Below are positions 9,142 to 19,137 of a DNA stretch of 64,000 bases, in pieces. The number at the start of each line of letters is the position of its first letter. Positions within the stretch are counted from its first letter, which is position 1. This stretch comes from Bacteroidales bacterium (GTDB lineage Bacteria > Bacteroidota > Bacteroidia > Bacteroidales > UBA932), in NCBI GenBank assembly GCA_017455065.1, contig JAFTBU010000049.1:62001-126000 (forward strand). Reading direction: 5' to 3'. The notes below the pieces were generated by a model that saw nothing but the letters and a program-made list of their open reading frames with translations, was not told the origin of the DNA and did no database searches. Made by a program: the position numbers and the translations under genes.

Positions 9142-10164
9142 TCAGATCTGGTTTAAAAGCGGTTGGAGTATCGCAGTGAGCTGGTCGGCTTCGATGAGGA
9201 AGCCGTCGTGGCCGTAGATGGATGAAATCTCCCTGTATTCGGCGTTGGGCAGCTCCGCCACCGTGGCCTTGCTGTCCCTGGGAGGGAAGAGCACGTCCGT
9301 GTCGATGGCTATCATCAGGCAGCGGGCCTTGATGTTCTTGAGGGCCTTGTCCACACCTCCCCTGCCCCTTCCGACATTCTGGGAGTCGAGGGACTTGGTG
9401 AGGTACCAGTAAGAATACGCGTCGAAGCGGTCCACGAGTTTCTTGCCCTGGTAGCGCTGGTACGAACCCGCCCTGTCGGCGAACAGGAAGTCAGGGTCCT
9501 GCTCCTGCTGGGTGGCGTTGTACCCGCTGTCGGTGCGGTAGGAAATCATGGCAATGGCGCGGGCGCAGGCCAATCCGGCCTTGCCTCCTTCGAGGGAAGC
9601 GGCCTCACGGAAAGTGGGGTCGGCCTCGAGGGCCATCCTCTGCGCCTCGTTGAACGCCACGAAATACGGCGTGGCCTTGGTGGAAGTGGCGAGGAAGACG
9701 GCGCGGCTGACCACCTCCGGCTCCATTATCGCCCACTCCAGGGTCTGGAAGCCTCCCACCGAGGGGCCCAGCATCAGGTCCACTTTCTCTATCCCAAGGT
9801 GCTTGCGCACCAGGATATTGGCCCTGACCATGTCTCGGACCGTAAGGAGAGGGAAATCCAGGAGGAAGGGCTTTCCGGTGGCGGGATTGATGGAAGCGGG
9901 ACCGGTCGAACCGTAGGGCGAGCCCAGGATGCCGGCGCAGACCACATAATATTTGTCAGGATCGAAGACGCAGCCCTTCCCCACCATCTCCGGCCACCAT
10001 TCTTCGGGGTTGGAGTTGCCCGTGAGGGCATGGCAGATCCATACCACCTTCTCGCCCGGAGTGTATGCCCGGGGGGAAGTGTGATACACGAGCTCGAGCC
10101 CGGGCAGTACGCCGCCGGACTCGAAGCAGAAGGGTTCATCTATCTTGATACTGTGTCTTTGCAT
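9142..10164 (-). CDS. metX: Homoserine O-acetyltransferase
   Basis: Activates homoserine as an O-acyl ester for direct sulfhydrylation by the upstream MetY. Alpha/beta-hydrolase fold with Ser135 in LGPSVGGFQ, an aspartate in IAIDTDVLFPP and a histidine in YGHDGFLIE. The elbow reads GPSVGG where many relatives have GGSMGG. The start at 10164 (MQRHSIKIDEPF) agrees with the usual short N-terminus and leaves one base after metY; the alternative ATG at 10182 would overlap metY by 17 bases. The MetX fold (here) and MetA fold do not reliably separate acetyl from succinyl donors, so acetyl is the default assumption. Homoserine comes from thrA across the divergent promoter region. Confidence 0.93.
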   Translation of the reverse strand: MQRHSIKIDEPFCFESGGVLPGLELVYHTSPRAYTPGEKVVWICHALTGNSNPEEWWPEMVGKGCVFDPDKYYVVCAGILGSPYGSTGPASINPATGKPFLLDFPLLTVRDMVRANILVRKHLGIEKVDLMLGPSVGGFQTLEWAIMEPEVVSRAVFLATSTKATPYFVAFNEAQRMALEADPTFREAASLEGGKAGLACARAIAMISYRTDSGYNATQQEQDPDFLFADRAGSYQRYQGKKLVDRFDAYSYWYLTKSLDSQNVGRGRGGVDKALKNIKARCLMIAIDTDVLFPPRDSKATVAELPNAEYREISSIYGHDGFLIEADQLTAILQPLLNQI

Positions 10165-10165
10165 C

Positions 10166-11449
10166 TTATTTTGCGTTGTCAATGGCCTGGATGAGGTCGG
10201 CTATCACATCATCTGCATCCTCGAGGCCTATGCTGAGCCTCATCAGGTCGGGATCGATGCCGGCTGCGGCCAACTGCTCGTCTGAGAGCTGGCGGTGGGT
10301 ATGGGATGCGGGATGAAGTATGCAGCTGTGGCAGTCGGCCACATGGGTTTCGATGGTGATGAGCTTGAGGTTGTCCATGAAACGGTTGGCGAAATCACGT
10401 CCGCCCTTGAGAGCGAAGGCCATGACTCCGCAGGAGCCGTCGGGACAGTATTTTAGCTGATTTGCATGATCCGGATCGGTCTCCAGGTCGGAATAGCGTA
10501 TCCACTTCACCTCTGGCCTGGACTGCAGCATCTTGGCCACCTTCAGTGCACTTTCGCAGCAACGCTTCACCCTCAGGTGCAGGGTCTGGATGCCGAGATT
10601 GAGATAGAATGCGTTCTGGGGAGCCTGGATGGAGCCGAAATCGCGCATCAGATGGGCCGTGGCCTTGGTGATGTAAGCGAGTTTGCCGAATTTGGTGGCA
10701 TAGGTCAGGCCGTGGTATGAGGCATCGGGGGTGGTGAGCCCGGGATATTTGTCGGCATGGGCCATCCAGTCGAAATTGCCGCTGTCGATGATGGCGCCGC
10801 CCACGGTGGTGCCATGGCCATCCAGATATTTGGTGGTGGAATGGGTGACAATATCGACGCCCCACTCGATGGGACGGCAGTTGACGGGTGTCGGGAAGGT
10901 ATTGTCCACGATGATGGGCACTCCGTGCGAATGGGCTATCTTCACCCACCTTTCGATGTCAAGCACCCTCACGCCCGGGTTGGTCACGGTCTCGGCAAAG
11001 ACGGCCCTGGTCTCGGGACGGAAGAGTTTTTCGATCTCCTCGTCGGAAGCATCCTGGTCCACGAAAGACACATCGATACCTATCTTCTTGAAGCTCACAG
11101 CCAGCAGATTATAGGTGCCGCCGTAGATGCTGGCAGTGCTGACGATATGGCTTCCTGCTTCGCAGATATTGAGGCAGGCGAAGAAATTGGCAGCCTGGCC
11201 GGAAGAAGTCAGCATGCCGGCGACTCCGCCTTCGAGAGCGGCGAGCCTGGCCGCCACCATGTCGTTGGTGGGATTCTGGAGCCTGGTGTAGAAATAACCG
11301 GCTGCCTCCAGATCGAACAGGGCGCCCATCTGGTCGGAAGTTTCATATTTGAACGTGGTGCTCTGGATGATGGGCATCTGTCTCGGCTCGCCCTTCTTGG
11401 GCTCATAGCCTGCATGGACACACAGTGTCCCTATTCCTGGTTTCTTCAT
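10166..11449 (-). CDS. metY: O-acetylhomoserine sulfhydrylase
   Basis: PLP enzyme of the Cys/Met metabolism family that joins O-acetylhomoserine and sulfide to give homocysteine. Its 427 residues are typical of MetY, longer than cystathionine enzymes. It shows TLCVHAGYEP at the N-terminus, YTRLQNPTND, the phosphate-binding SSGQAANF segment and the PLP lysine Lys207 in THSTTKYLDGHG. The ATG overlaps the stop of the upstream aminotransferase as ATGA, and metX follows directly. Together metY-metX form the transsulfuration-free route to homocysteine; the final methionine synthase is not in the window. Confidence 0.95.
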   Translation of the reverse strand: MKKPGIGTLCVHAGYEPKKGEPRQMPIIQSTTFKYETSDQMGALFDLEAAGYFYTRLQNPTNDMVAARLAALEGGVAGMLTSSGQAANFFACLNICEAGSHIVSTASIYGGTYNLLAVSFKKIGIDVSFVDQDASDEEIEKLFRPETRAVFAETVTNPGVRVLDIERWVKIAHSHGVPIIVDNTFPTPVNCRPIEWGVDIVTHSTTKYLDGHGTTVGGAIIDSGNFDWMAHADKYPGLTTPDASYHGLTYATKFGKLAYITKATAHLMRDFGSIQAPQNAFYLNLGIQTLHLRVKRCCESALKVAKMLQSRPEVKWIRYSDLETDPDHANQLKYCPDGSCGVMAFALKGGRDFANRFMDNLKLITIETHVADCHSCILHPASHTHRQLSDEQLAAAGIDPDLMRLSIGLEDADDVIADLIQAIDNAK

Positions 11450-12762
11450 ATCTTTGGATGGTCTTTTTCAAATTCTGTCATTCTCTGGTCGAGCACGGGA
11501 TAGAGCTCTTCGCGCATCCTGCTGGTGCAGCCGCGCACCCCCTGCCTCAGGCTACCGGTGGTGGAAAGGCTGATGCTGCTCACCCCGTAATGCATGAGCT
11601 CTACGACAAGCTCCTCGCCCGTCATGTCTCCGTAGCCGAGGGTGAAGAAGAAGCCGTCGACGACCTTCATGTCCACGTCCCGGTCATAGACTATGTCGAA
11701 GCCGTGGGCGGTGAATATTTCTTTCATCCTGCGGGCCCTGGTCTCATATTCCCTGGTGTCCTCCACGAAATTGATCTTGCCCTCGCAGGAGAGTCTCAGC
11801 ATCTCTGCATAGCCGTACTGGGTGGTGGCGGTGCAGCCGCTGGTGATCATATAGAGTATGGAGGCTGTCAAAGTGACGCCGAAGACTCCGGCGTCCTTGT
11901 ACCTGGCGGCCAGCGCAGGATAGTGCTTCTCGTATAGTTTGTCGCTGATGCAAGCCAGAGCCATGCGCTGACCGGCATAGCTGAAAATCTTGGAAGAAGA
12001 GAGCATCAGGATGTAATTGTCCGTGTACCTGGCGACGGTAGGGACATAGGGCGGCTGGTAGGGATGGCTCAGGTCGCGCCTGTAATCCATGCAGAAATAG
12101 GCCAGGTCTTCCATCACCACCACATCATACTTTGTGGCCAGCTCGCCTATCACCCGGAGTTCGCCTTCGTCGAGGCAGATCCAGGCGGGATTGTTGGGAT
12201 TGGAATAGATGATGGCGGCTATATCTCCGGAGGAAAGTTCCTCTTCGAGCTTGACACGCAGTTTCTCAGCCCCTCTCCATGGATAGATGTCGAACTCCCT
12301 CCACTGGACGCCCAGTATCCTGAGCTGGGATTTCTGTATGGGGAAACCGGGATCGATGAACAGGACCTTGTCCTTGCCGGGGATGCGCTGGGTGCAGGCG
12401 ATGAAAGAGCCGAAAGACGCGGCCACGGAGCCCGTGGTGGGCACGCAGCTGCGGGGGCTTATCTCCACGTTTATGAAAGCCTTTACAAACTCGGAAGCCG
12501 CCTCCTTGAGCTCCGGCACGCCTGCTGCGGCCGGATACTGGGATCCTATCCCGGAATCGAGTGCCCTTTTCTCAGCCTCTATGCCGTAGCGGTTCATCGG
12601 CAGGCCGGGAGATCCCTGGTCCATACGGACGAATGGCATGCCGGTCTTGTTCTCCAGATACTGGGCCACCAGCAGGGCCTCCCCTATGGTCGCATGGGAA
12701 AGGTCCGCCACACTGTGCACACGGCACGCTTCAGAGACCAACTCTTCACTGAAAATCTTCAT
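11446..12762 (-). CDS. PLP-dependent aminotransferase, fold type I, possibly glutamine-dependent
   Basis: A 438-residue class I/II aminotransferase. The phosphate and substrate motifs are YSNPNNPAW, an ED pair at 218-219, and LSSSKIFSYAGQRM with the PLP lysine at 258. It does not match the histidinol-phosphate, branched-chain or aspartate aminotransferases found elsewhere in the window. It is 2 bases downstream of an omega-amidase homologue and shares ATGA with metY. In other organisms omega-amidase works with glutamine transaminases that recycle 2-oxo acids, such as the methionine oxo acid. A glutamine (or methionine) transaminase role is therefore a reasonable inference, not shown by the sequence. 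Confidence 0.75.
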   Translation of the reverse strand: MKIFSEELVSEACRVHSVADLSHATIGEALLVAQYLENKTGMPFVRMDQGSPGLPMNRYGIEAEKRALDSGIGSQYPAAAGVPELKEAASEFVKAFINVEISPRSCVPTTGSVAASFGSFIACTQRIPGKDKVLFIDPGFPIQKSQLRILGVQWREFDIYPWRGAEKLRVKLEEELSSGDIAAIIYSNPNNPAWICLDEGELRVIGELATKYDVVVMEDLAYFCMDYRRDLSHPYQPPYVPTVARYTDNYILMLSSSKIFSYAGQRMALACISDKLYEKHYPALAARYKDAGVFGVTLTASILYMITSGCTATTQYGYAEMLRLSCEGKINFVEDTREYETRARRMKEIFTAHGFDIVYDRDVDMKVVDGFFFTLGYGDMTGEELVVELMHYGVSSISLSTTGSLRQGVRGCTSRMREELYPVLDQRMTEFEKDHPKI

Positions 12763-12764
12763 CC

Positions 12765-13532
12765 CTACAGAGACTTTATCAAGAAATCGTCCTGATCGTT
12801 CAAGACCGGAAATTTACAACGAAATCTTTTAAGTTCCTCCATATCCAGGAAAACTTTTACGCAATCCTCGACTCCGTCGCTGCAGGCAGCCTCCAGCTCG
12901 CCGTAGGGATTGACCATCACGGAACCTCCGTCATAGTCGCATGAAGGGTCGTTTCCGACGCGGTTCACGGCTATCACATAGCACTGGTTCTCGATGGCGC
13001 GGGCCCGGACCAGGAGGTCCCAGGCGAAACGGCGGCTCACCGGCCAGCTTGCCACGTAGATCGCTGCGTCATAGTCGCCGCGGTTGCGGGTCCACACCGG
13101 GAAGCGCAGGTCGTAGCAGACATTTATCAGGAAACGCACGCCCTTCCATTCGACTATCACCCTGTCATGCCCTGCGGTGAAGGTCTTGTCCTCGCCGCTG
13201 TAGGTGAACAGGTGATGCTTGTCGTAATGGACTACGCTCCCGTCGGGTTTCACGAAATAGAGCCTGTTGTAGTAACGGCCGTTTTCGTGCAGGGCGATGC
13301 TGCCGGTGATGGCGGCGCCCCTGGCGCGGGAGAGCTCCTTCATGAGCTCGAGAGTCTCGCTCGGAGCTTCCTCGGCCACCCCTTCGGGGGAGGTGACAAA
13401 GCCCGTGGAGAACATCTCGGGGAATACGTACAGGTCTGCGTCGGATGCGGAAACCACCGCCTCCCGCATGCGCTTGCGGTTGGCCTGGGGATCAGCCCAG
13501 ACTATGTCTTTCTGGAAAAGTACTATCTGCAT
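12765..13532 (-). CDS. Carbon-nitrogen hydrolase, omega-amidase (YafV/NIT2-like)
   Basis: Nitrilase-superfamily amidohydrolase of 255 residues. The catalytic Glu-Lys-Cys triad is Glu39 (VFPEMFSTGF), Lys105 (HYDKHHLF) and Cys139 (INVCYDLRFPVW). The FSTGF and YDLRFPVW signatures are those of the omega-amidase branch, which hydrolyses 2-oxoglutaramate or 2-oxosuccinamate to the oxo acid and ammonia. It lies between ilvE (6 bases) and an aminotransferase (2 bases), so it is probably made with both. It would pull glutamine-dependent transamination forward by removing its product. The substrate is inferred from family and context. Confidence 0.82.
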   Translation of the reverse strand: MQIVLFQKDIVWADPQANRKRMREAVVSASDADLYVFPEMFSTGFVTSPEGVAEEAPSETLELMKELSRARGAAITGSIALHENGRYYNRLYFVKPDGSVVHYDKHHLFTYSGEDKTFTAGHDRVIVEWKGVRFLINVCYDLRFPVWTRNRGDYDAAIYVASWPVSRRFAWDLLVRARAIENQCYVIAVNRVGNDPSCDYDGGSVMVNPYGELEAACSDGVEDCVKVFLDMEELKRFRCKFPVLNDQDDFLIKSL

Positions 13533-13538
13533 CTCTTT

Positions 13539-14573
13539 CTATACTTCCAGGCACCAGCCGTGGGTGTCTTCCAACTCTCCGAACTGGATGCCGGTGATCT
13601 GCTTGTAAAGGCGGGTGCACACAGGGCCCACGGCGCCGTCTTCCTCATAGCGGAAGGTACGGGAAACGGCGGGCTCGGAAAGCACCGGCTTCATGTCGAT
13701 ATGGGACATGGGAGTGATGACCACTGCGGTTCCGCAGCCTCCTGCCTCCTCGAATTCATCCAGCTCGTCCAAGGGCACGGGGCGCTTCTCCACCTTCATG
13801 CCGAAGTCTGCTGCGACTTCCTGCAGGGTGAGATTTGTGATGGACGGAAGGACACTGTCCGAAAGGGGTGTCACATAGCTGTTGCCCTTGATTCCGAAGA
13901 AGTTGGAAGAGCCGAACTCGTCCACGAACTCGCGGGTCGCGGAATTGAGATACAGCAGCTCTGCATAACCCTGCTCATGGGCGATCTTGTAGGGCACGAA
14001 AGTACCGGCGTAGTTGGCGCTGAGCTTGTAGCTGCCGGTGCCCTTGGGTGCCGCCCTGTCGAAGTCGCCGGGGATGACCGCGGCGGCGGAGCGCAGGTGG
14101 GCGCCGTAGTAGGATCCCGCAGGGGCGCACATCACGGCGAAGAACACCTCAGGATAAGGTACGAGTTGCATCTGCGGGTGCGGGGCGAACAGCAGAGGAC
14201 GGACATACAGGGATGCCTGATGGCCGTAGGGGGGAAGGAACTCCAGATTGTTCTTCACGCAGAGCTTGCACATCTCGATGAACATCTCCTCGGAGGGAGC
14301 GGGCAGTCCCAGGAAACGGGCTGAACGGGCGATCCTGGCTGCGTTCTTGTCAGGACGGAACAGGACTATGCGTCCGTCCTTCTGATGGAAGGCTTTCAGA
14401 CCCTCGAAGCAGGAAATCGCATAATGGAGACCCTGGGTGAAAGGATCTATGGTGAAGGAAAAGGTCTCGGTCGTGGAGATGTCGGACCACTTCCCATCCC
14501 GGTAATGCGCCAGGACGACTGTGCGGGTACGATAGGCGTCGAAGCCCAGGGTGTCCCAATTAATCTGTGCCAT
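13539..14573 (-). CDS. ilvE: Branched-chain amino acid aminotransferase
   Basis: PLP fold-type IV aminotransferase catalysing the last step of leucine, isoleucine and valine synthesis with glutamate as donor. Motifs are FEGLKAF, the PLP lysine Lys183 in GTGSYKLSANYAG, EFGSSNFFGI and the GCGTAVVITP segment near the end. The start at 14573 (MAQINWDTLGF) gives 344 residues, the usual size, and avoids the overlap with leuB that an ATG at 14600 would cause. It follows leuB by 13 bases and closes the ilv-leu run before the omega-amidase gene. Confidence 0.95.
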   Translation of the reverse strand: MAQINWDTLGFDAYRTRTVVLAHYRDGKWSDISTTETFSFTIDPFTQGLHYAISCFEGLKAFHQKDGRIVLFRPDKNAARIARSARFLGLPAPSEEMFIEMCKLCVKNNLEFLPPYGHQASLYVRPLLFAPHPQMQLVPYPEVFFAVMCAPAGSYYGAHLRSAAAVIPGDFDRAAPKGTGSYKLSANYAGTFVPYKIAHEQGYAELLYLNSATREFVDEFGSSNFFGIKGNSYVTPLSDSVLPSITNLTLQEVAADFGMKVEKRPVPLDELDEFEEAGGCGTAVVITPMSHIDMKPVLSEPAVSRTFRYEEDGAVGPVCTRLYKQITGIQFGELEDTHGWCLEV

Positions 14574-14586
14574 ATCAGTTTGTGTT

Positions 14587-15657
14587 TTAATTATTTGCAA
14601 TATAATCAGCCACCCAGTCGCCCACTTCGGAGGTCGAACGGGCGGGAGTGCCTCCGGCTGCCAGGTCCTCGGTCACGAAGCAGGCGTCGATGGAAGCCGT
14701 GACGGCCTTCCTGATGCAGCGTCCCTCCTCCATGAGTCCGAATGCGTACTCGAACATCATGGCAGCGGAAAGTATGGTGGCAAGGGGGTTGGCGATGTTC
14801 TTGCCGGCGGCCTGGGGATAGGAACCGTGGATGGGTTCGAACACCCCGGTGTGCTCACCTATGGACGCCGAGGCGAGCAGGCCCATCGATCCGGTGATGC
14901 AGCTGGCCTCGTCGGTGAGGATGTCCCCGAAGGTGTTCTCGGTCACCATGACGTCGAAGAACTTGGGGCAGCGGATGAGCTGCATGGCGGCATTGTCCAC
15001 GAACATATAGTCCGTCGTCACCTCAGGGTACTCCGGCTCGATTTCACGGGCGATCTGCCTCCACAGGCGGGAGGACTCGAGGACATTGGCCTTGTCCACC
15101 ACGGTCAGGTGCTTGCGGCGGCGCATGGCATAGTCGTAGGCCAGGCGCACGATGCGCTCTATCTCATAGCGATGGTAGATGTTGGTGTCATAGGCAGTGT
15201 CTCCCCCGTCCAGACGGCCCTTCTCGCCGAAGTACATGCCTCCGGTGAGCTCGCGTATGCACAGGAAGTCGGCTCCGTCCACCAGGTCCCTGCGCAGGGG
15301 GCTGTTGCCCACCAGCGAGGGGAAGGTCTCCACAGGCCTGATATTGGCGAAGAGTCCGAGCTGTTTGCGCATGGCCAGCAGCCCCTGCTCGGGACGCACC
15401 TTGGAGGTAGGGTCGTTGTCGTAGCGGGGATCACCCACTGCACCGAAAAGCACAGCATCGCTCTCCAGGCACACCTGGTGGGTGGACTCGGGATAGGCGT
15501 TCCCGCACTGGTCAATGGCGCATGCGCCCACGGGGGCATAGGTGTACTTCACCTCATGTCCGAATTTCTTACAGATGGCATCCACGGCCTTTACGGCCTG
15601 GGCCACGACCTCGGGACCTATACCGTCACCGGGCAGTTTGGCAATCTTCAGTATCAT
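14587..15657 (-). CDS. leuB: 3-isopropylmalate dehydrogenase
   Basis: NAD-dependent oxidative decarboxylation of 3-isopropylmalate to 2-oxoisocaproate in leucine synthesis. With a citramalate synthase just upstream it probably also oxidises 3-methylmalate for isoleucine. The 356 residues show [11 protein letters not shown], the [13 protein letters not shown] loop, the dehydrogenase signature [21 protein letters not shown] and [15 protein letters not shown] at the cofactor site. The ATG overlaps the stop of cimA as ATGA and ilvE follows. Length and motifs are complete. Confidence 0.95.
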   Translation of the reverse strand: MILKIAKLPGDGIGPEVVAQAVKAVDAICKKFGHEVKYTYAPVGACAIDQCGNAYPESTHQVCLESDAVLFGAVGDPRYDNDPTSKVRPEQGLLAMRKQLGLFANIRPVETFPSLVGNSPLRRDLVDGADFLCIRELTGGMYFGEKGRLDGGDTAYDTNIYHRYEIERIVRLAYDYAMRRRKHLTVVDKANVLESSRLWRQIAREIEPEYPEVTTDYMFVDNAAMQLIRCPKFFDVMVTENTFGDILTDEASCITGSMGLLASASIGEHTGVFEPIHGSYPQAAGKNIANPLATILSAAMMFEYAFGLMEEGRCIRKAVTASIDACFVTEDLAAGGTPARSTSEVGDWVADYIANN

Positions 15658-17183
15658 CTCAAATCGTTCAAATCCATGTTCTCCATAATGTTAAGCATCT
15701 TGACCGTGGCCTTGATGGCGGCTTCCGTCTGGTCGGAGTCTATGCCTTTGGTCTTGAAATCGTTGTCACCGTCCCTCCAGGTGATGGTGGTGGCGACGAG
15801 AGCATCGGTCTTGCCTCCCGGAGGGATGGTGACCTGGTAGTCCGTGAGGACGGGATGGGATTTTCCGAGCCTTTCGTATATCTTCCAGAGGGCCTTCATG
15901 AAGGCGTCGTACTGACCGTCCCCGGAAGAGGACGCCTCGTATTCCTCGCCGTGGATGCTGACCTTCACGATGGCGACAGGCCGCATGCTGCGGGCGAGCT
16001 GCAGGGAATAATTGACAATGTGGATGTTGTCCTGGACATGGCCGCTCTTCAGGACGTCGGAGACGATGAACGGGAGGTCCTCCGCGGTCACGGTCTCCTT
16101 CTTGTCGCCGAGCTCGACCACCCTTTCGGTCACCAGTTTCACCTGGTCGGGAGTGAGGGTGATGCCGAGTTTGTCCAGGTTCTTCATGATATTGGCCTTG
16201 CCGCTCATCTTGCCGAGGGCGTAGCTGCGCTCGCGGCCGAAACGCTGGGGCAGCAGGCGGTTGCAGTAGAGATTGTCCTTGGAATCCCCGTCGGCGTGCA
16301 CACCGCTGCTCTGGGTGAAGACATTCTCCCCGACGACCGGCTCATTGTCCGGTATCCTTATGCCGGAGATGCTCTCCACATATTTGCAGACATGGTTCAG
16401 ACGGCTTTCATCCAGGGATGACTCCACGCCGAGCATATCCCTCAGGCCAGCCACGACGCTTGCAGCCGGGGCGTTGCCGGAGCGCTCACCGAGGCCGTTG
16501 ACGGTCACATGCAGGCCGTTGAAACCGGCTTTGGCGGCTTCCAGGCTGTTGGCCACCGCGAGGCCGTAATCGTTGTGGGCGTGGAAGTCGAAACGCAGGG
16601 AAGGATAGCGGTCCCTCATGATGGCGCAGAGGTCGGCCACCTGCCAGGGACTGAGCACTCCCAGGGTGTCGGGAAGCATGATCCTTTCCACCGGCATCCC
16701 GCGCAGGGCGTCCACCATGGTGAAGACATAGTCCGGAGAGTCCAGCATGCCGTTGGACCAGTCTTCCAGATAGACATTGGCCTTCATGCCGCAGGCCGCG
16801 GCCTTTTCGAGCACTTCTGCTATGTCCGAGATATGTTCCTGGGGAGTTTTGCGGAGCTGCTTGGTCAGATGCCTGCGGGAACCCTTGGTCAGCAGGTTGA
16901 CCACCTTGCCGCCGCCTTCCCGTATCCACTCCACGGAACGGCCGCCGTCCACGAAGCCCAGAGCCTCCACCCTGTCCAGGCAGCCTTTGGCGGCCGCCCA
17001 CTGGCAGATCTGGCGGAAAGCGTCCTCCTCCCCGCGGGAAACGCGGGCGGAAGCGACTTCGATACGGTCCACCTTCAACTCTTCGATGAGCAGCTGCGCG
17101 ATGGCCAGCTTCTCACTTTTGTTGAAGGATACTCCCACGGTCTGTTCGCCGTCCCTCAGCGTGGTGTCGAGGATCTCTATCAT
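15654..17183 (-). CDS. cimA: (R)-citramalate synthase, probable
   Basis: A second LeuA-like enzyme, 509 residues, beside a true leuA. It begins [12 protein letters not shown] and carries the metal motif HAHND and a C-terminal regulatory domain. Known pyruvate-pocket residues of Leptospira citramalate synthase (Arg16, Asp17, Leu81, Leu104, Tyr144, Glu146, Thr179) all align at a constant offset of six: Arg10, Asp11, Leu75, Leu98, Tyr138, Glu140, Thr173. This points to condensation of acetyl-CoA with pyruvate, giving citramalate for isoleucine without threonine. It is coupled by ATGA overlaps to leuD upstream and leuB downstream, the enzymes that would process citramalate. A homocitrate or second isopropylmalate synthase is less likely. 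Confidence 0.82.
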   Translation of the reverse strand: MIEILDTTLRDGEQTVGVSFNKSEKLAIAQLLIEELKVDRIEVASARVSRGEEDAFRQICQWAAAKGCLDRVEALGFVDGGRSVEWIREGGGKVVNLLTKGSRRHLTKQLRKTPQEHISDIAEVLEKAAACGMKANVYLEDWSNGMLDSPDYVFTMVDALRGMPVERIMLPDTLGVLSPWQVADLCAIMRDRYPSLRFDFHAHNDYGLAVANSLEAAKAGFNGLHVTVNGLGERSGNAPAASVVAGLRDMLGVESSLDESRLNHVCKYVESISGIRIPDNEPVVGENVFTQSSGVHADGDSKDNLYCNRLLPQRFGRERSYALGKMSGKANIMKNLDKLGITLTPDQVKLVTERVVELGDKKETVTAEDLPFIVSDVLKSGHVQDNIHIVNYSLQLARSMRPVAIVKVSIHGEEYEASSSGDGQYDAFMKALWKIYERLGKSHPVLTDYQVTIPPGGKTDALVATTITWRDGDNDFKTKGIDSDQTEAAIKATVKMLNIMENMDLNDLR

Positions 17184-17773
17184 CTTGACTGCTCGAATTT
17201 TTCAATCTTGTCCTTGTGCTCCAGCAGATAGTCTATATCGTCCAGGGCGTTCATCAGACAGTATTTCTTGTATGCGTTGATCTCGAAATGCTCGCTGCGC
17301 ATGGTCGCGAGATTGGTCACCGTCTGGGCCGGCACATCCACCCTGACCTTGACCGAAGGGTCGGCCTGGATGGAGGCGAAGAGCTCGGAGAGGAAATCCT
17401 CGCTCACCACCACGGGAAGCACGAAATTGTTCAGCTCGTTGTTTTTGTGGATATCCGCAAAGAAAGACGAGATGACCACCCTGAAGCCGTAACCCGCGAT
17501 GGCCCAGGCCGCATGTTCACGGCTGGAACCGGAGCCGAAATTCTTGCCCGCGACGAGTATGCATCCGCCGTAGCGGGGGTCGTTCAGCACGAAACCCGGC
17601 TTGGGATTGCCCTGGGCGTCGAAACGCCAGTCCCTGAAGAGATTGTCCCCGAAGAACTTTTCGTCCCTCGTGGTGGCCTTCAGGAAACGGGCCGGGATGA
17701 TCTGGTCGGTGTCCACATTCTCCAGGGGAAGGGGCACGCAGGTGCTTTCTATTATGTCGAATTTCTGTTTCAT
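17180..17773 (-). CDS. leuD: 3-isopropylmalate dehydratase, small subunit
   Basis: Swivel-domain subunit of isopropylmalate isomerase, acting with LeuC. The start [10 protein letters not shown] at 17773 gives 197 residues and overlaps the leuC stop as ATGA; a longer frame upstream is only leuC read out of frame. Motifs are [16 protein letters not shown] and the substrate loop [17 protein letters not shown]. It also overlaps cimA by four bases, so leuC, leuD, cimA and leuB are translationally linked. It likely serves both isopropylmalate and citramalate. Confidence 0.95.
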   Translation of the reverse strand: MKQKFDIIESTCVPLPLENVDTDQIIPARFLKATTRDEKFFGDNLFRDWRFDAQGNPKPGFVLNDPRYGGCILVAGKNFGSGSSREHAAWAIAGYGFRVVISSFFADIHKNNELNNFVLPVVVSEDFLSELFASIQADPSVKVRVDVPAQTVTNLATMRSEHFEINAYKKYCLMNALDDIDYLLEHKDKIEKFEQSR

Positions 17774-19137
17774 AGCAATTCTCTGGGATCGGTTATGACT
17801 CCTGTCACCGCGGCTGCGGCGGCGGTAAGGGGGCTCGCGAGCAGGGTCCTGGAACCGGGGCCCTGGCGGCCTTCGAAATTGCGGTTGCTGGTGGAGACGG
17901 CGTATTTCCCGGCGGGGATCTTGTCGTCGTTCATGGCAAGGCAGGCGGAGCAGCCGGGCTGACGCACCTCGAATCCGGCGTCGGCGAGTATCCGGGCGAT
18001 GCCCTCGGCCTCGACCTGGGCCTTGACCGCCCAGGAACCGGGCACCAGCCATGCGGTGACCCCTTCGGCCTTGCGGCGGCCCTTGACAATGGATGCGAAG
18101 GCGCGGAAGTCTTCGATGCGGCCGTTGGTGCAGGCCCCGAGGAAGACATAATCCACCTTGTGCCCGAGGAGTTTCTGTCCCGCTTCGAATCCCATGTAAT
18201 CCAGGGCCTTGCGGCCGGCGTCGGCGGGGATGCTGCCGTCTATGGCCATGCCCATGCCGGGATTGGTCCCGTAGGTGATCATGGGCTGGATCTCTGCGGC
18301 GTCGAAGACAATCTCGCGGTCGAAGACAGCGTCGTCGCCGCTGCGGAGGGTCTTCCAGTATTCCACAGCCTTGTCCCAGTCGGCGCCTTTAGGAGCGTAC
18401 TGGCGGCCTTTGAGATAGGCGAAGGTGGTCTCGTCGGGGGCGACGAAGCCGCCGCGCGCACCCATCTCGATGGAGAGGTTGCAGAGGGTCAGGCGGCCTT
18501 CCATGGAAAGGCTGCGGACTGCCGACCCGCGGTATTCGACAAAGTATCCGGTGGCTCCGCTGGTGGTGATGCGGCTCATCAGGAAGAGGGCGAGGTCCTT
18601 GGCGGTCACGCCTTTTCCGAGGCTGCCTTCCACGCGTATGCTCATGGACTTGGGCTTCTGCTGGAGTATGCACTGGGATGCGAGCACCATCTCCACTTCG
18701 CTGGTGCCGATGCCGAAGGCGACGGCTCCCATGGCTCCGTGGGTGGAAGTGTGCGAATCACCGCAGACTATGGTCATGCCGGGCAGGGACAGTCCTTTCT
18801 CGGGGCCAACCACGTGGATGATGCCGTTGTCGGGATCGTTCATGCCCCAGTAGGTCAGGCCGAACTCGGCGGCGTTGCGCTCGAGGGCGTCCACCTGGGC
18901 CTTGGAGACGGGATCCTCTATGGGCTTGTCCTGGTCGTGGGTGGGGGTGTTGTGGTCCGGCATGCAGAAGATGCGCTCCGGACGCAGGCATCCTATGCCC
19001 CTGGCGCGAAGGCCGTCGAAAGCCTGGGGACTGGTGACCTCATGGCAGTAAAGCCTGTCTATGTACAGCTGGGTGGGGCCGTCTTCGATGTCGGAGACGA
19101 CGTGCGAGTCCCAGATTTTGTCGAAAAGAGTATTCAT
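17770..19137 (-). CDS. leuC: 3-isopropylmalate dehydratase, large subunit
   Basis: Aconitase-family iron-sulfur subunit of the leucine pathway isomerase. The 455 residues include [24 protein letters not shown] and the three cluster cysteines: one in [12 protein letters not shown] and two in [10 protein letters not shown]. The [13 protein letters not shown] segment near the end contacts substrate. It starts immediately after leuA with no gap and shares ATGA with leuD. The complete motif set supports an active enzyme. Confidence 0.96.
   Translation of the reverse strand: MNTLFDKIWDSHVVSDIEDGPTQLYIDRLYCHEVTSPQAFDGLRARGIGCLRPERIFCMPDHNTPTHDQDKPIEDPVSKAQVDALERNAAEFGLTYWGMNDPDNGIIHVVGPEKGLSLPGMTIVCGDSHTSTHGAMGAVAFGIGTSEVEMVLASQCILQQKPKSMSIRVEGSLGKGVTAKDLALFLMSRITTSGATGYFVEYRGSAVRSLSMEGRLTLCNLSIEMGARGGFVAPDETTFAYLKGRQYAPKGADWDKAVEYWKTLRSGDDAVFDREIVFDAAEIQPMITYGTNPGMGMAIDGSIPADAGRKALDYMGFEAGQKLLGHKVDYVFLGACTNGRIEDFRAFASIVKGRRKAEGVTAWLVPGSWAVKAQVEAEGIARILADAGFEVRQPGCSACLAMNDDKIPAGKYAVSTSNRNFEGRQGPGSRTLLASPLTAAAAAVTGVITDPRELL

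Noticed and set aside
17774-18052. An 88-codon N-terminal extension of LeuD
   Set aside because: It is leuC read out of frame and is Arg/Pro-rich; the ATG at 17773 overlapping the leuC stop fits LeuD length and operon style.
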